Below are positions 1 through 8,643 of a stretch of DNA of 46,515 nucleotides, piece after piece. Origin of the DNA: Pseudomonadota bacterium (GTDB lineage Bacteria > Pseudomonadota > Alphaproteobacteria > Sphingomonadales > Sphingomonadaceae); contig JADDQD010000166.1 of assembly GCA_016781555.1 (NCBI GenBank), positions 1 to 46,515 on the forward strand, written 5' to 3'. The notes beneath the pieces are model-generated. The model was not told the origin of the DNA and searched no databases. It saw nothing but the letters and a program-made list of their open reading frames with translations. The translations under genes and the position numbers were made by a program. The first letter of the stretch is position 1. Every line of letters begins with the position of its first letter.

Positions 1-2
1 AG

Positions 3-746
3 GGGCCTTTTCGCGCAGTTCCGCTCTTTGAAGGTGAGCAAAGCGAGGCCGCATTGCGGCTCGCGCGCCTGGCGGGGCTCCTTCCAGCGTTGTTCATGGG
101 GGGGAATGCACCCGAGGCGATCAAGGTTTCTGTCGGCGAGATCATGGCCGCCGCGCAATCGGCGCATCTTCGGGTCGCTTCGCGCGCGAAGCTACCGACG
201 CGCTTCGCTGAAAAAGGGGAGATCGTGGCCTTCCGATCCGAAGGAGACGCTGCGGAACATGTCGCGCTGCTGATCGGGAGTCCAAATGGCGAGCTGCCCT
301 TGGTGCGCCTCCACAGCGAGTGTTTGACCGGCGATGTGCTCAGTTCTTTGAAGTGCGACTGCGGCCCTCAGCTGGACGACGCACTCGCAGCGATCGCCAG
401 CTCCGGCTGGGGCATATTGCTGTACCTGAGGCAGGAAGGCCGCGGGATCGGCCTTGTCAACAAATTGCGCGCTTACTCGCTGCAGGATGAAGGATTCGAC
501 ACGGTCGATGCGAACGCACGGCTTGGATTCGGCGATGATGAACGCGATTTCAGCGTCGCGGCACGCATGCTGCAGCTCCTGTCGCAAACACGCGTGCGGC
601 TCCTCACCAACAACCCTCGCAAGGTTGCCGGCCTGGAGGCGGAAGGCATCGAAGTGCACCAGCGCATGCCGCTGCAGTCGCGCCTCAACCCTCACAACGA
701 AGGCTATCTCGATACCAAGCGGCGCCGAAGCGGCCATCAGCTTTAG
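3..746 (+). CDS. ribA: GTP cyclohydrolase II, 5' end outside the window
   Basis: Opens GTP to 2,5-diamino-6-ribosylamino-pyrimidinone phosphate, the first step of riboflavin synthesis, in the cytoplasm. The reading frame is open from base 3, so the start lies upstream of the window; the TTG at 54 is only an internal codon. Visible signatures are the zinc-binding segment HSECLTGD followed by CDCG (bases about 325-365), the catalytic stretch LRQEGRGIGL (about 427-456) and the C-terminal LLTNNP segment. The first 50 or so visible residues belong to a poorly conserved N-terminal part. No DHBP synthase (RibB) domain is visible, but one upstream cannot be excluded. It converges on the HAD gene with repeat copy 1 between them. 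Confidence 0.9.
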   Translation, partial: GPFRAVPLFEGEQSEAALRLARLAGLLPALFMGGNAPEAIKVSVGEIMAAAQSAHLRVASRAKLPTRFAEKGEIVAFRSEGDAAEHVALLIGSPNGELPLVRLHSECLTGDVLSSLKCDCGPQLDDALAAIASSGWGILLYLRQEGRGIGLVNKLRAYSLQDEGFDTVDANARLGFGDDERDFSVAARMLQLLSQTRVRLLTNNPRKVAGLEAEGIEVHQRMPLQSRLNPHNEGYLDTKRRRSGHQL

Positions 747-756
747 AGTGCTTTCC

Positions 757-875
757 AGGGCCTGATCGGCTGAGTGGAAACGCGAAGCGCTTCCGCCGAA
801 GGCGTGAATCAGGCCCTTTTCCTATGGTGAAGGTGGAATCACCTGGCGGCTCCGAGAGCACGACGATCAAAGGTA
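757..875. repeat. Two-hairpin intergenic repeat, copy 1 (degenerate)
   Basis: This is the most diverged copy of a repeat seen again at 8381, 8505 and 29461. The left half is well kept: AGGGCCTGAT at 757-766 pairs with ATCAGGCCCT at about 808-817, enclosing the inner palindrome GAAGCGCTTC. The right half retains only traces, such as GAATCAC and GATCAAAGGT. It fills the gap between the convergent ribA and HAD genes. I do not recognise it as a named repeat family. Confidence 0.8.
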
Positions 876-915
876 AAGTAGACTTGCTGCCGGTTCAGCA
901 TGAACGGCAACAAGC

Positions 916-1578
916 CTAGCCAAGTAGGGCTGCAACCTCGTCGAAGCTGCGGGCGATGTGGTGCGCGCCGAGCGCTCTCAGCCGGTCGTCATGGCCGATG
1001 CCGCAATGGCTGCCCGCACACAGCCCGACAACTTCGGCACCCGATGCCACCGCAGCGGCGACGCCGACTGGCGAGTCTTCGATGATCACGGTGCGGAGAA
1101 TGTCGACGCCGAGCACCCCGGCGGCATGAAGATAGATGTCGGGCGCCGGCTTGCCGCGTGCGACATGCTCCCGGCCACTGAAGATGTTCGGCTCGAACTG
1201 GCTCCGAAGACCAAGATGGTCGAGGTGTCTCCTGATCCAGTCTGTTGAACTGGAAGACGCGATTGCACGCGGCAGACCGCTCGGAAGGCCGCGGATGAAT
1301 GCAACCGCGCCGACCACCGCCTCCAGCCCTTGCGCGAGCACGCGCGCATCCTCCTCAGCACGCGCGGCGTGGAAGTCCTCGGGCAGTGGCCGGCCGATCC
1401 AAGCCTCGATCGCGGCGATAAAGGCGCCGCTACTCAGCCCCATGAAGAGCTCCATCGACTGCTCGGGAGTGGTCGGGTGACCAATGCCGGTGAGATACTC
1501 GGCAATCTGCTTGTTCCCGGCATATTCGCTTTCCAGCAACACGCCGTCAAAGTCGAAGATGATCGCGTCGTACTTCAC
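916..1578 (-). CDS. HAD-superfamily phosphatase (beta-phosphoglucomutase-like)
   Basis: A 220-residue HAD hydrolase that probably removes phosphate from, or moves it within, a small sugar phosphate in the cytoplasm. Motif I is DFDGV with D9 as nucleophile and D11 as acid/base. Motif II is the serine run SSSST near residue 110. Motif III is the lysine in GKPAPD near 143, and motif IV is IEDSPVG near 167. An alpha-helical cap lies between residues about 15 and 85. These features match the PgmB/GPH-like subgroup. Substrate cannot be read from the sequence: phosphoglycolate, 2-deoxyglucose phosphate or a hexose phosphate are all possible. It is followed leftward by repeat copy 1 and ribA. Confidence 0.85.
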   Translation of the reverse strand: MKYDAIIFDFDGVLLESEYAGNKQIAEYLTGIGHPTTPEQSMELFMGLSSGAFIAAIEAWIGRPLPEDFHAARAEEDARVLAQGLEAVVGAVAFIRGLPSGLPRAIASSSSTDWIRRHLDHLGLRSQFEPNIFSGREHVARGKPAPDIYLHAAGVLGVDILRTVIIEDSPVGVAAAVASGAEVVGLCAGSHCGIGHDDRLRALGAHHIARSFDEVAALLG

Positions 1579-1626
1579 TGGGCCTCCGAGGCGGCACCGC
1601 GGGAGGCGACCTCGCTCTCCATGCGA

Positions 1627-2295
1627 TCAGCTCCGCTGACCGAACAAAGCGCTTCCCACGCGAACATGCGTGGCGCCGATCATCACTGCAGTTTCAAAAT
1701 CGGCCGACATTCCCATGCTCAGTTCACCAAGCCCGTGTCGGCGCACGAGCTTCGCCAGCAGGGAAAAGTAAGGCGCGGGCTCCCGCTCCGCCGGCGGGAT
1801 GCACATAAGGCCTGTGACGGGAAGGCCACCCGCGCGTGCAGTCTCTAGAAGTTGGGGAAGATCCGCCGTTGCGCACCCTCCTTTTTGCGGCTCGTCACCG
1901 ATGTTGACCTGCACCAAGCAGCGCGGTCGGCGGTCGGTTTTCACCAAGGCCTTGGACAGAGCCGAAACGAGCGAGGGTCGGTCAACGGAGTGGATGCAAT
2001 CGAACAAAGCCACTGCTTCCTCGGCTTTGTTGGATTGCAGCTGCCCGATCAGGTGGAGCTCAACACCTTCATGGCTCGCACGAAGCTCGGGCCATTTCGC
2101 CTCCGCCTCCTGGACTCGGTTCTCGCCGAAGACGCGGTGCCCGGCTTCAAGAAGGGGACGAATTGCATCGGATCCGTGCGTCTTGGAGACAGCGATCAGC
2201 GTCACCTCCGCCGCCGAGCGCCTGGCAAGGGCCGCGGCTCGCGCGACCGCCGCTTTGACCGTCTCCAGCCGCTCCGCAGGGGATGATTGGCTCAT
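1627..2295 (-). CDS. YggS/PLPBP-family pyridoxal phosphate homeostasis protein
   Basis: A single-domain alanine-racemase-fold protein of 222 residues. The family binds pyridoxal 5'-phosphate and buffers free PLP and amino/keto acid pools without a known catalytic activity. The PLP lysine is K38 in AVSKT. Further family segments are VFGENRVQE, HLIGQLQSNK, SVDR and the phosphate-binding MGMSADFE near the C-terminus. The frame is open 60 bases further upstream, but the conserved start (MSQSSPAERL) is the ATG at 2295; the longer reading would run through the divergent thiE-like start. Only 22 bases separate the two start codons. Confidence 0.9.
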   Translation of the reverse strand: MSQSSPAERLETVKAAVARAAALARRSAAEVTLIAVSKTHGSDAIRPLLEAGHRVFGENRVQEAEAKWPELRASHEGVELHLIGQLQSNKAEEAVALFDCIHSVDRPSLVSALSKALVKTDRRPRCLVQVNIGDEPQKGGCATADLPQLLETARAGGLPVTGLMCIPPAEREPAPYFSLLAKLVRRHGLGELSMGMSADFETAVMIGATHVRVGSALFGQRS

Positions 2296-2317
2296 CGGGG
2301 CTGCTATAGGAACAGGA

Positions 2318-2851
2318 ATGGATCGCCGCCAGCCTCTGCCTCGCCTCTGGCTCATGACCGACGAGCGTCAGGGAGATGGCCTTTGGGAGTCGCTTGAACA
2401 GCTGCCCCGCGGGTCCGGGGTGGTCTTCCGCCACTATTCGCTGGCGCTGGAAGAGCGCCGCGCCTGGTTCGAAAAGGTCAGGGGTGTTGGACGGAGGCAC
2501 GGCTTGCTGGTCCTTCTCGCCGGTCCGCCAAGCCTGGCGCGCGCCTGGAAGGCTGCCGGGAGCCACGGCCGCTGCGTGCGGCGCTCACCCGCGCTGGTGT
2601 TAAGCGCGCCGGTTCATAGCCTTCGGGAGATTCGAACCGCCGAGCGCTCCCGCGCCGATCTCCTTTTCCTGTCGCCAGTTTTCCCGACGCGCTCACATCC
2701 GGGTGCGAGAAGCCTGGGCCGAGCACAGTTCACGCTGCTCGCGCGCCAGACACGGCTGCCGGTGATTGCTCTGGGCGGCGTCAACGCGGAGCGTGCGCGC
2801 ACGCTGAGGGGATCTTACGGCTGGGCTGCGATAGACGCACTGTCAGCCTAG
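2318..2851 (+). CDS. Thiamine phosphate synthase/TenI-like protein
   Basis: A 177-residue TIM-barrel protein of the ThiE/TenI family. ThiE couples HMP-pyrophosphate with thiazole phosphate to give thiamine phosphate; TenI-like relatives aromatise the thiazole product instead. Recognisable parts are LWLMTDER at the N-terminus, the LSPVFPT segment near residue 118 (equivalent to the ThiE phosphate loop GPVFPT) and ALGGVN near 151. It is shorter than typical ThiE (about 210), and the DD pair that binds magnesium in ThiE is not evident, so synthase activity is unproven. The ATG follows a GGAACAGGA ribosome-binding region. Divergent from yggS. Confidence 0.7.
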   Translation: MDRRQPLPRLWLMTDERQGDGLWESLEQLPRGSGVVFRHYSLALEERRAWFEKVRGVGRRHGLLVLLAGPPSLARAWKAAGSHGRCVRRSPALVLSAPVHSLREIRTAERSRADLLFLSPVFPTRSHPGARSLGRAQFTLLARQTRLPVIALGGVNAERARTLRGSYGWAAIDALSA

Positions 2852-2909
2852 CCGCGTGGCTGCGGCATTTGATCATCCGGAATTCCATTCCGGTCTGTTC
2901 GGGAAGTGC

Positions 2910-3626
2910 TTAGAAGCGGAAAGCGGTGCCGACGAAAACGGCCTGGCTGTCGCGGCGCTCGTCGGCAAGCTGCTCGAGCCGGTCGCGCTGGATCTTGTAC
3001 TTGACGCCCCCGGTGACATCGAGATTGCGGGCGATCCGGTAGGAGCCGCCGACGCCCAGCGAATAACTGTTTTCCTGTGGCACGATCCTGAGCTGGCTGA
3101 TCTCGCTCCGCTCCGCCTCGACCTGAAGACGGCCAGTGAACTTCTTGCCGGCATAACTGAGCCCAACTTCCGCCGCTTCGCGCCCGCCAGGGACGGGGCC
3201 GCCTTCAACCTTGGCCACATCCGCGGAAAGTGCAAAACGCTTCCAGCCGACGGCGGCCCCCAGGTTGTAGGCGGTGGGCGTGACGGCGGTAACCGGCGTG
3301 GCCGAAGTTTCGGCCAGAGCACGAACCGCTTGCGCCGGAGTTGCGGCACGGGCGCGAACCGCGACCTTCACAGCCTTGCTTTTGTCCGGCGAGGCCGAAG
3401 ATGGAGTGAAGCGGAACGAGCCAAGCTGCAGCCCTCGCCGCGCAAACTCCGCGGCGAGCCGCGGATCAGCAACGGCAGGCGTCAGGCCAGCGGCTGTGAA
3501 CGAGGGCGCTGGTCGCCCCCGCTTCGCTTTCTGAGGCTGGCCCGAAGCAGCAAGCGCAGGAGTCAGGACGAGCGCAAGCCCGGCTAACGCCGCGCCCCCG
3601 ATCGCACTGATGCATAGCTGCTTCAT
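2910..3626 (-). CDS. Small outer-membrane beta-barrel-like protein, unknown function
   Basis: 238 residues with a clear signal peptide: positively charged start, hydrophobic stretch to about residue 25, cleavage likely after ALA near residue 27. The mature part begins with a basic, Pro/Ala-rich linker. From about residue 125 onward come alternating hydrophobic/polar strands (LGAAVGWKRFALSADVAKV, YSLGVGGSYRI, LDVTGGVKYKI) typical of amphipathic beta strands. The protein ends in AFRF; a terminal phenylalanine is the usual recognition signal for the BAM outer-membrane insertion machinery. I infer a barrel of about eight strands or a partial barrel. No specific function is visible. Divergent from the DUF3576-leuS operon. 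Confidence 0.7.
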   Translation of the reverse strand: MKQLCISAIGGAALAGLALVLTPALAASGQPQKAKRGRPAPSFTAAGLTPAVADPRLAAEFARRGLQLGSFRFTPSSASPDKSKAVKVAVRARAATPAQAVRALAETSATPVTAVTPTAYNLGAAVGWKRFALSADVAKVEGGPVPGGREAAEVGLSYAGKKFTGRLQVEAERSEISQLRIVPQENSYSLGVGGSYRIARNLDVTGGVKYKIQRDRLEQLADERRDSQAVFVGTAFRF

Positions 3627-3799
3627 AGCGTCCCTCGACTCCTCTTAAGTCCCGCATGTAATATGAGTTCCGCCGCTAGACCAGTAAACTGCTCCGGGCT
3701 GTGGCGAATCGGACCGCATTGTTGCATCTTTTCCACAGCACCCCGTCGCTGGCGCCGTTCGGATGGGATCGAAGAGGGTGAAGGCAGCCCAGAGACAGC

Positions 3800-3827
3800 T
3801 TGCCGCATGCGCCCCGATATCTATAAC
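3800..3827 (+). promoter_or_regulatory. Probable promoter of the DUF3576-leuS-lptE-holA operon
   Basis: TTGCCG at 3800-3805 and TATAAC at 3822-3827 are separated by 16 bases. This fits a housekeeping sigma-70 promoter and would give an untranslated leader of about 30 bases before the ATG at 3865. Read by eye only. Confidence 0.45.
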
Positions 3828-3864
3828 GACAGCCAATCTGTTTTCATTTTTCCAAGGATTTCCC

Positions 3865-4338
3865 ATGGGCCGCGCTGTTTCCTCTGTCTTGGCCTTAGCC
3901 TGCGCCGTTGCACTGTCCGGCTGCGAATTCGTTCGGAACGACATCAACAGGACGCTCGGCCGCGCACCCGCAACTGACGCCAGATCCGCCGATCTGGCCG
4001 CAGCCCAAGTGACCACGATCGGCGTCAACAGCTACTTGTGGCGGGCGGCACTCGATACACTTTCGTTCGCCCCCCTTGCGCAGACTGATTCCGCCGGCGG
4101 CGTCATTGTCACCGACTGGTACGTCAACCCGAACTCGCCCGGTGAGCGCGTGAAAGTGACTGCCACCATCCTGGATGCCAACCTCAGGGCCGATGCGTTG
4201 CGCGTTGCGGCCTCGCGGCAAGTGCTTACGGGCGGGCAGTGGATCGAAGCACCGGTCGCCGCCGCGACCGTGCAGCGGCTCGAGGAGATCATCCTCACCC
4301 GCGCGCGCGATCTTCGCCGAAACGCGATCGCCGGCTAA
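3865..4338 (+). CDS. DUF3576 lipoprotein
   Basis: 157 residues. The N-terminus is a lipoprotein signal: hydrophobic core, then the lipobox LSGC, so the mature protein should start at Cys20 and be membrane-anchored in the periplasm. The rest matches the alphaproteobacterial DUF3576 family, with a conserved SYLWRAALDTLSF block and a DWYVNP block. Function is unknown. The frame is open from 3763, but the ATG at 3865 is preceded by AAGGA at proper spacing and begins the signal peptide, so it is chosen. It stands 15 bases ahead of leuS and probably heads that operon, whose third gene lptE is also an envelope lipoprotein. Confidence 0.85.
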   Translation: MGRAVSSVLALACAVALSGCEFVRNDINRTLGRAPATDARSADLAAAQVTTIGVNSYLWRAALDTLSFAPLAQTDSAGGVIVTDWYVNPNSPGERVKVTATILDANLRADALRVAASRQVLTGGQWIEAPVAAATVQRLEEIILTRARDLRRNAIAG

Positions 4339-4353
4339 GCGAGCGTCATCCAC

Positions 4354-6873
4354 ATGGCTGCGCGCTTCAATCCTCTGACAGCCGACGCGCACTGGCAGAA
4401 AGTCTGGGAGGAGCGGGGCTCCTTCCACGCTTCCACTGCGTCTTCAAAGCCCAAGAGCTACGTGCTGGAGATGTTCCCCTACCCATCGGGGCGCATCCAC
4501 ATGGGACATGTTCGCAATTACACCATGGGTGACGTTCTCGCCCGCTATCGCCGGATGAAGGGCTTCGAGGTGCTTCACCCGATGGGGTGGGACGCCTTCG
4601 GGATGCCGGCCGAAAATGCAGCGATGGAAAAGAAGGTCCACCCCGGCGCGTGGACTTGGGCTAATATCGCCACAATGCGCGCACAATTGAAGCGGCTTGG
4701 CTTTGCCTTGGACTGGAGCCGGGAGTTCGCCACTTGCGATCCTTCTTATTATGGCCACGAGCAGGCGCTGTTCCTTGACCTTTGGGAAGCGGGGCTCGTC
4801 TATCGCAAGCAGAGCGAGGTCAACTGGGACCCCGTCGACATGACCGTGCTCGCCAACGAGCAGGTGATCGATGGCCGCGGGTGGCGCTCGGGCGCGCTTG
4901 TTGAACGCCGCAAGCTCAATCAGTGGTTCTTGAAAATCACCCAATTCGGCGAGGAACTGCTGGACGGTCTCGCCACGCTCGACCAGTGGCCCGACAAAGT
5001 TCGGCTGATGCAGGAAAACTGGATCGGGAAGAGCCAAGGCCTGCGCTTCCGCTTCAAGCTTGAGCGACCTGCGGCCGGGATGACGGAGCTCGACGTGTTC
5101 ACGACGCGTCCCGACACGATTTTCGGCACCAGCTTTGCTGCGTTATCGCCCGATCACCCGATTGCGTTGGAGCTCGCCGAGCAGAACGAGGCCGCTGCCG
5201 CGTTCATCGCAGAGTGCAAGGCCGGCGGAACCAGCGCAGCCCAGGTGGAGACGGCGGAGAAAAAGGGCTTCGACACCGGCCTCAAGGTCATCCATCCGCT
5301 CGATCCGGAGTGGAAGCTTCCCGTGTTCATCGCGAACTTCGTGCTGATCGAATATGGGACCGGCGCAATCTTCGGCGTTCCCGGGCACGATCAGCGAGAT
5401 TTCGAATTTGCGCGCAAATACGACCTTCCGATCAAGCGCGTGGTAGCCGGTTCAATCTCGGATGCTGACGCGCCGATCGGAGACGAGGCCGAAAGCGGCG
5501 GCGGTGTGATTGTGAATTCCCGCTTCCTCGATGGACTTGATGTCGAAGCGGCCAAGAAGTTGGTCATTGGCCGCGCCGAAGCAGAAGGTTGGGGCGAGGG
5601 CACCACCGTTTGGCGTCTGCGCGACTGGGGAGTCTCGCGCCAGCGTTACTGGGGAACGCCCATCCCGATCGTCCACTGCCAAGCCTGTGGCCCTGTTGGT
5701 GTGCCAAAAGACCAGTTGCCGGTCCGGCTGCCGGAGGACGTCAGTTTCGAGATCCCGGGTAACCCGCTCGAGCGCCACCCAATATGGAGCAGGGCGGATT
5801 GCCCACGCTGCGGGGCCGCGGCAAGACGCGAGACGGACACCCTGGACACTTTCGTCGATTCGAGCTGGTATTTCATCAGGTTCGCGAGCCAGCCGGTCGA
5901 TGCACCGTTCGACAGGGCCGAAGCGGAAAGCTGGCTGCCGGTTGACCAATATATCGGCGGGGTGGAGCACGCGATCCTCCACCTCCTTTATGCACGCTTC
6001 TGGACACGCGCGCTAAGGGAGATCGGGCGGCTCGACGTTGAGGAGCCGTTCAAAGGCCTCTTCACGCAAGGAATGGTCACGCACGAGACCTACCGGACGC
6101 TGGACGGACGCTGGCTCTCCCCCGATGAAGTGGAGCGCCGCGATGGCGGGATTGTGGTATTGGCCGACGGTGGCCCTGCTGAAGCCGGCCGCGTCGAGAA
6201 AATGTCCAAGTCGAAGAAGAACACGGTCGATCCGGAGCCGATCGTCGACCAATATGGCGCCGACGCCGTCCGCTGGTTCATGCTTTCGGACAGCCCACCA
6301 GAACGGGACCTCCCCTGGAGCCAAGCAGGCATCGAAGGCGCGTGGCGTTTCGTCCAGCGGCTGTGGCGCATGGTCGATGGGCGCGTCGAAGCTTCGGGTG
6401 ACGACAAAGCGCTCGATCGAAAGCTGCATCAAACCATCGCAAGCGTGGCTGCAAACATAGAGACGCTCTCGTTCAATAAAGCCGTGGCCAATGTCTACGA
6501 GCTCGCGAACGCGATTGAAAAGGCGCCATCCTCGCGATCAAAGGGGGAGGCGGTGGAAACGCTCCTGCTCCTCGTCGCCCCAATGGTGCCGCACCTTGCC
6601 GAAGAGGCTTGGGCTGCTCTGGGAAGGGAAGGCCTCATTGCCGACGCCGATTGGCCGAAAGTCGATCCGGCGCTGCTGGTGGAGGAACAGGTCACCATCG
6701 CCGTCCAAGTCAACGGCAAGCTGCGCGACACATTGACGGCACCGAAGGGCGCGCCCCGGGAAGCGCTGGAGGAGATGGCGCTCGCCTCCGACAAGATAGC
6801 TCGGATTCTCGAAGGGAAGGCGCCGCGGAAGGTCGTCGTGGTGCCGGACCGCCTGGTCAATCTCGTCGCATGA
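4354..6873 (+). CDS. leuS: Leucyl-tRNA synthetase
   Basis: Charges tRNA-Leu with leucine in the cytoplasm. 839 residues, a normal length. Class I signatures are [11 protein letters not shown] (HIGH motif, H49-H52) and KMSKS at 616-620. The CP1 editing domain is present, with TTRPDT near 250-255 and the conserved aspartate in GHDQRD near 346 that restrains hydrolysis of correct Leu-tRNA. A zinc-ribbon insert with two CxxC-like pairs (CQACG near residue 447, CPRCG near 487) is visible. The C-terminal domain ends [12 protein letters not shown], as usual for the family. Its TGA stop overlaps the ATG of lptE by the ATGA arrangement. Confidence 0.98.
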   Translation: MAARFNPLTADAHWQKVWEERGSFHASTASSKPKSYVLEMFPYPSGRIHMGHVRNYTMGDVLARYRRMKGFEVLHPMGWDAFGMPAENAAMEKKVHPGAWTWANIATMRAQLKRLGFALDWSREFATCDPSYYGHEQALFLDLWEAGLVYRKQSEVNWDPVDMTVLANEQVIDGRGWRSGALVERRKLNQWFLKITQFGEELLDGLATLDQWPDKVRLMQENWIGKSQGLRFRFKLERPAAGMTELDVFTTRPDTIFGTSFAALSPDHPIALELAEQNEAAAAFIAECKAGGTSAAQVETAEKKGFDTGLKVIHPLDPEWKLPVFIANFVLIEYGTGAIFGVPGHDQRDFEFARKYDLPIKRVVAGSISDADAPIGDEAESGGGVIVNSRFLDGLDVEAAKKLVIGRAEAEGWGEGTTVWRLRDWGVSRQRYWGTPIPIVHCQACGPVGVPKDQLPVRLPEDVSFEIPGNPLERHPIWSRADCPRCGAAARRETDTLDTFVDSSWYFIRFASQPVDAPFDRAEAESWLPVDQYIGGVEHAILHLLYARFWTRALREIGRLDVEEPFKGLFTQGMVTHETYRTLDGRWLSPDEVERRDGGIVVLADGGPAEAGRVEKMSKSKKNTVDPEPIVDQYGADAVRWFMLSDSPPERDLPWSQAGIEGAWRFVQRLWRMVDGRVEASGDDKALDRKLHQTIASVAANIETLSFNKAVANVYELANAIEKAPSSRSKGEAVETLLLLVAPMVPHLAEEAWAALGREGLIADADWPKVDPALLVEEQVTIAVQVNGKLRDTLTAPKGAPREALEEMALASDKIARILEGKAPRKVVVVPDRLVNLVA

Positions 6874-7364
6874 TCCGCCTCGTGGTCATCGGGTGCGCGC
6901 TCCTGCTGGGCGGCTGCACGCTCAGGCCCCTCTACGCCGGGGGGTCCAACGGTGCTGTGGCACAAACGCTGCAGGGCGTTGCCGTGAGGCCGATCGACGG
7001 TCGTGCTGGATGGCTGGTCCGCACCGCTCTTGAGGATCGCCTCGGCAACCCGGCAAGCGACGCGCGCTACCGGCTGGAGGTCGAGCTGGACGACGCCATA
7101 GCGGGATTCGGTATCCGATCGGATGATGCTGTCACAAGGGAGCGCCGTACGCTCCGTGCGCGTTACCGGCTGGTCGATGCAGCGGCCGGCACGGTCGTCC
7201 TTGACGCGACCGCCGGCTCGGACGCGGGGATCGACGTGGTAAGCTCGGAATATGCCACCGTTGCGGCTGAGCAGACCGCACTGGAGCGGCTCGCACGGGA
7301 AGTCGCGGATCAAATTGTCACGCGGGTCGCGCTCTACGCTTCGCGCGGCGGCAAGCCGCAGTGA
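6870..7364 (+). CDS. lptE: LPS-assembly lipoprotein LptE
   Basis: 164 residues. LptE plugs and supports the LptD barrel that inserts lipopolysaccharide into the outer leaflet of the outer membrane. A lipoprotein signal with lipobox LGGC puts the acylated cysteine at position 16, followed by the family segment LRPLYAG. A central [22 protein letters not shown] block matches alphaproteobacterial LptE. The gene overlaps leuS by four bases (ATGA) and holA by four bases (GTGA). leuS-lptE-holA is a conserved neighbourhood in Proteobacteria, which supports the call despite the low sequence conservation of LptE. Confidence 0.9.
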   Translation: MIRLVVIGCALLLGGCTLRPLYAGGSNGAVAQTLQGVAVRPIDGRAGWLVRTALEDRLGNPASDARYRLEVELDDAIAGFGIRSDDAVTRERRTLRARYRLVDAAAGTVVLDATAGSDAGIDVVSSEYATVAAEQTALERLAREVADQIVTRVALYASRGGKPQ

Positions 7365-8389
7365 AGGCAAACAAGCCGCAGATCGAAAAGGCAATGCGCG
7401 CCCCGTCAGCGGAGACGCGCCTGTTCCTCCTCTTCGGACCTGACGAGGCCGGATCTCGCGCGTTGGGAAGGCTACTTGCCTCCGCGATGGGGCAGGGCGC
7501 GGAGCGGGTCGACCTTAGCGGGCCCGAACTCAAGTCGGATCCCGCGCGGCTTGCCGATGAAGCGGCTTCACTGTCGCTGTTCGGTGGCGCCCGATACATC
7601 TGGGTCGAACCGGCTGGCGATGAAGCTGCCGAGGCCGCCCAGGCACTTCTCGATGCGTCGACCGGCGGAAACCCAGTGATAATAGTGGCGGGCGCCTTGA
7701 AGGCGGGATCCCGGCTGCTGAAACTTGCCCTTGCAGCTCCCAATGCCATGGCTTTCGCCAGTTACGTTCCGGAAGGGCGAGATGCCGACAAGCTGGTGAT
7801 CGAGATGGCACGTGAGGAAGGGTTAGCAATGCGGCCCGACGTGGCGCGCAAAATTGCAGATGCGACTGCCGGGAATCGAGGCATCATTGCGCAGGAACTC
7901 GCGAAATTCGCGGCCTTCACCGACGCTGCCCCCGACCGGCCGAGGCAAATCGATCATGATGTTCTCGACGCGGTTGGCGCTCGAAGCGACGAAGGCGATC
8001 TGAGCCGGCTGGTGGACAGCGTCAGCAGCGGCGATCCTTCCGCGCTACAGGCGGAACTCGTCAGGCTCGGGAGTGAAGGCATCGAAGGGATCCCGCTGAT
8101 CCGCGCGGTGCTTCGCCGGCTGACATTGCTTTCCAAGCTGCGCGCCGAGGTCGAGCGTGGAAACAGCGTCGACACCGTCATGGCGTCACAAGGCAAGTCG
8201 TTGTTTTGGAAAGAGAAACCGGTCGTTTCGCAGCAATTATCGCGCTGGCGCTCGGATCTCCTCGGTAAAGCCGTCGCGCGCTTGCTCGAAGCAGAGCGGC
8301 AGGTGAAAGCTCCGGGAGGCCTGGGCGCTGCGGCGGTTGACGAAGAGCTGTTCGCTATCTGCCGACAGGCGGGGCGACTTAGGGCCTGA
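7361..8389 (+). CDS. holA: DNA polymerase III delta subunit
   Basis: 342 residues. Delta is the clamp-loader subunit that opens the beta sliding clamp. The N-terminal AAA+-like domain shows FLLFGPDEAGSRAL near residues 22-35, with no usable Walker A, as expected since delta does not hydrolyse ATP. The clamp-contacting region is SLSLFGGARYIWVEP near 70-85, and the C-terminal collar contains PLIRAVLRRLTLLSKL. The start is GTG, overlapping the lptE stop; a later ATG at 7394 would cut conserved sequence. The last codons and the TGA stop (8387-8389) lie inside intergenic repeat copy 2. Confidence 0.93.
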   Translation: MKANKPQIEKAMRAPSAETRLFLLFGPDEAGSRALGRLLASAMGQGAERVDLSGPELKSDPARLADEAASLSLFGGARYIWVEPAGDEAAEAAQALLDASTGGNPVIIVAGALKAGSRLLKLALAAPNAMAFASYVPEGRDADKLVIEMAREEGLAMRPDVARKIADATAGNRGIIAQELAKFAAFTDAAPDRPRQIDHDVLDAVGARSDEGDLSRLVDSVSSGDPSALQAELVRLGSEGIEGIPLIRAVLRRLTLLSKLRAEVERGNSVDTVMASQGKSLFWKEKPVVSQQLSRWRSDLLGKAVARLLEAERQVKAPGGLGAAAVDEELFAICRQAGRLRA

Positions 8390-8504
8390 TCGGCTGAGGT
8401 GGAAGCGCTATGCGCTTCTGCTGAAGGCGTGAATCAGGCCCCTTTTCTATGGTGAAGACCTTGATTCACGGATCGGCTGATTCAGTCCGACCCGATCAAG
8501 GTCT
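8381..8504. repeat. Two-hairpin intergenic repeat, copy 2
   Basis: Best-preserved copy, about 124 bases. The first hairpin has the outer stem GGGCCTGAT (8382-8390) with ATCAGGCCC (8433-8441), enclosing an inner stem GAAGCGC/GCGCTTC (8402-8408/8412-8418) with loop TAT. The second hairpin has AGACCTTGAT (8456-8465) with ATCAAGGTCT (8495-8504). It lies between the convergent holA and parB genes, directly followed by copy 3. Its TGA at 8387 is the holA stop codon. Confidence 0.92.
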
Positions 8505-8630
8505 ACGGCCTGATCGGCTGAGGTGGAAGCGCTATGCGCTTCCGCTGAAGGCGTGAATCAGGCCCTTTCCTATGATGGAGACCTTGTTTCACGGATCAGA
8601 CTAATTCACCCTGATCAGATCAGGGTCTAG
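8505..8630. repeat. Two-hairpin intergenic repeat, copy 3 (tandem with copy 2)
   Basis: Direct tandem duplicate of copy 2 at a period of about 124 bases. The first stem GGCCTGAT (8507-8514) pairs with ATCAGGCC (8557-8564), and the inner palindrome GAAGCGC-TAT-GCGCTTC is unchanged. The second half is somewhat diverged, with the outer stem shortened to AGACC/GGTCT. It ends 13 bases from the parB stop codon at 8644. Confidence 0.9.
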
Positions 8631-8643
8631 TTAGCAATGATCC

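Noticed and set aside
3729-3737. TTTTCCACA, a perfect DnaA-box-like 9-mer
   Set aside because: It is isolated in the divergent promoter region ahead of the DUF3576 gene, with no second box; a single 9-mer is expected by chance.
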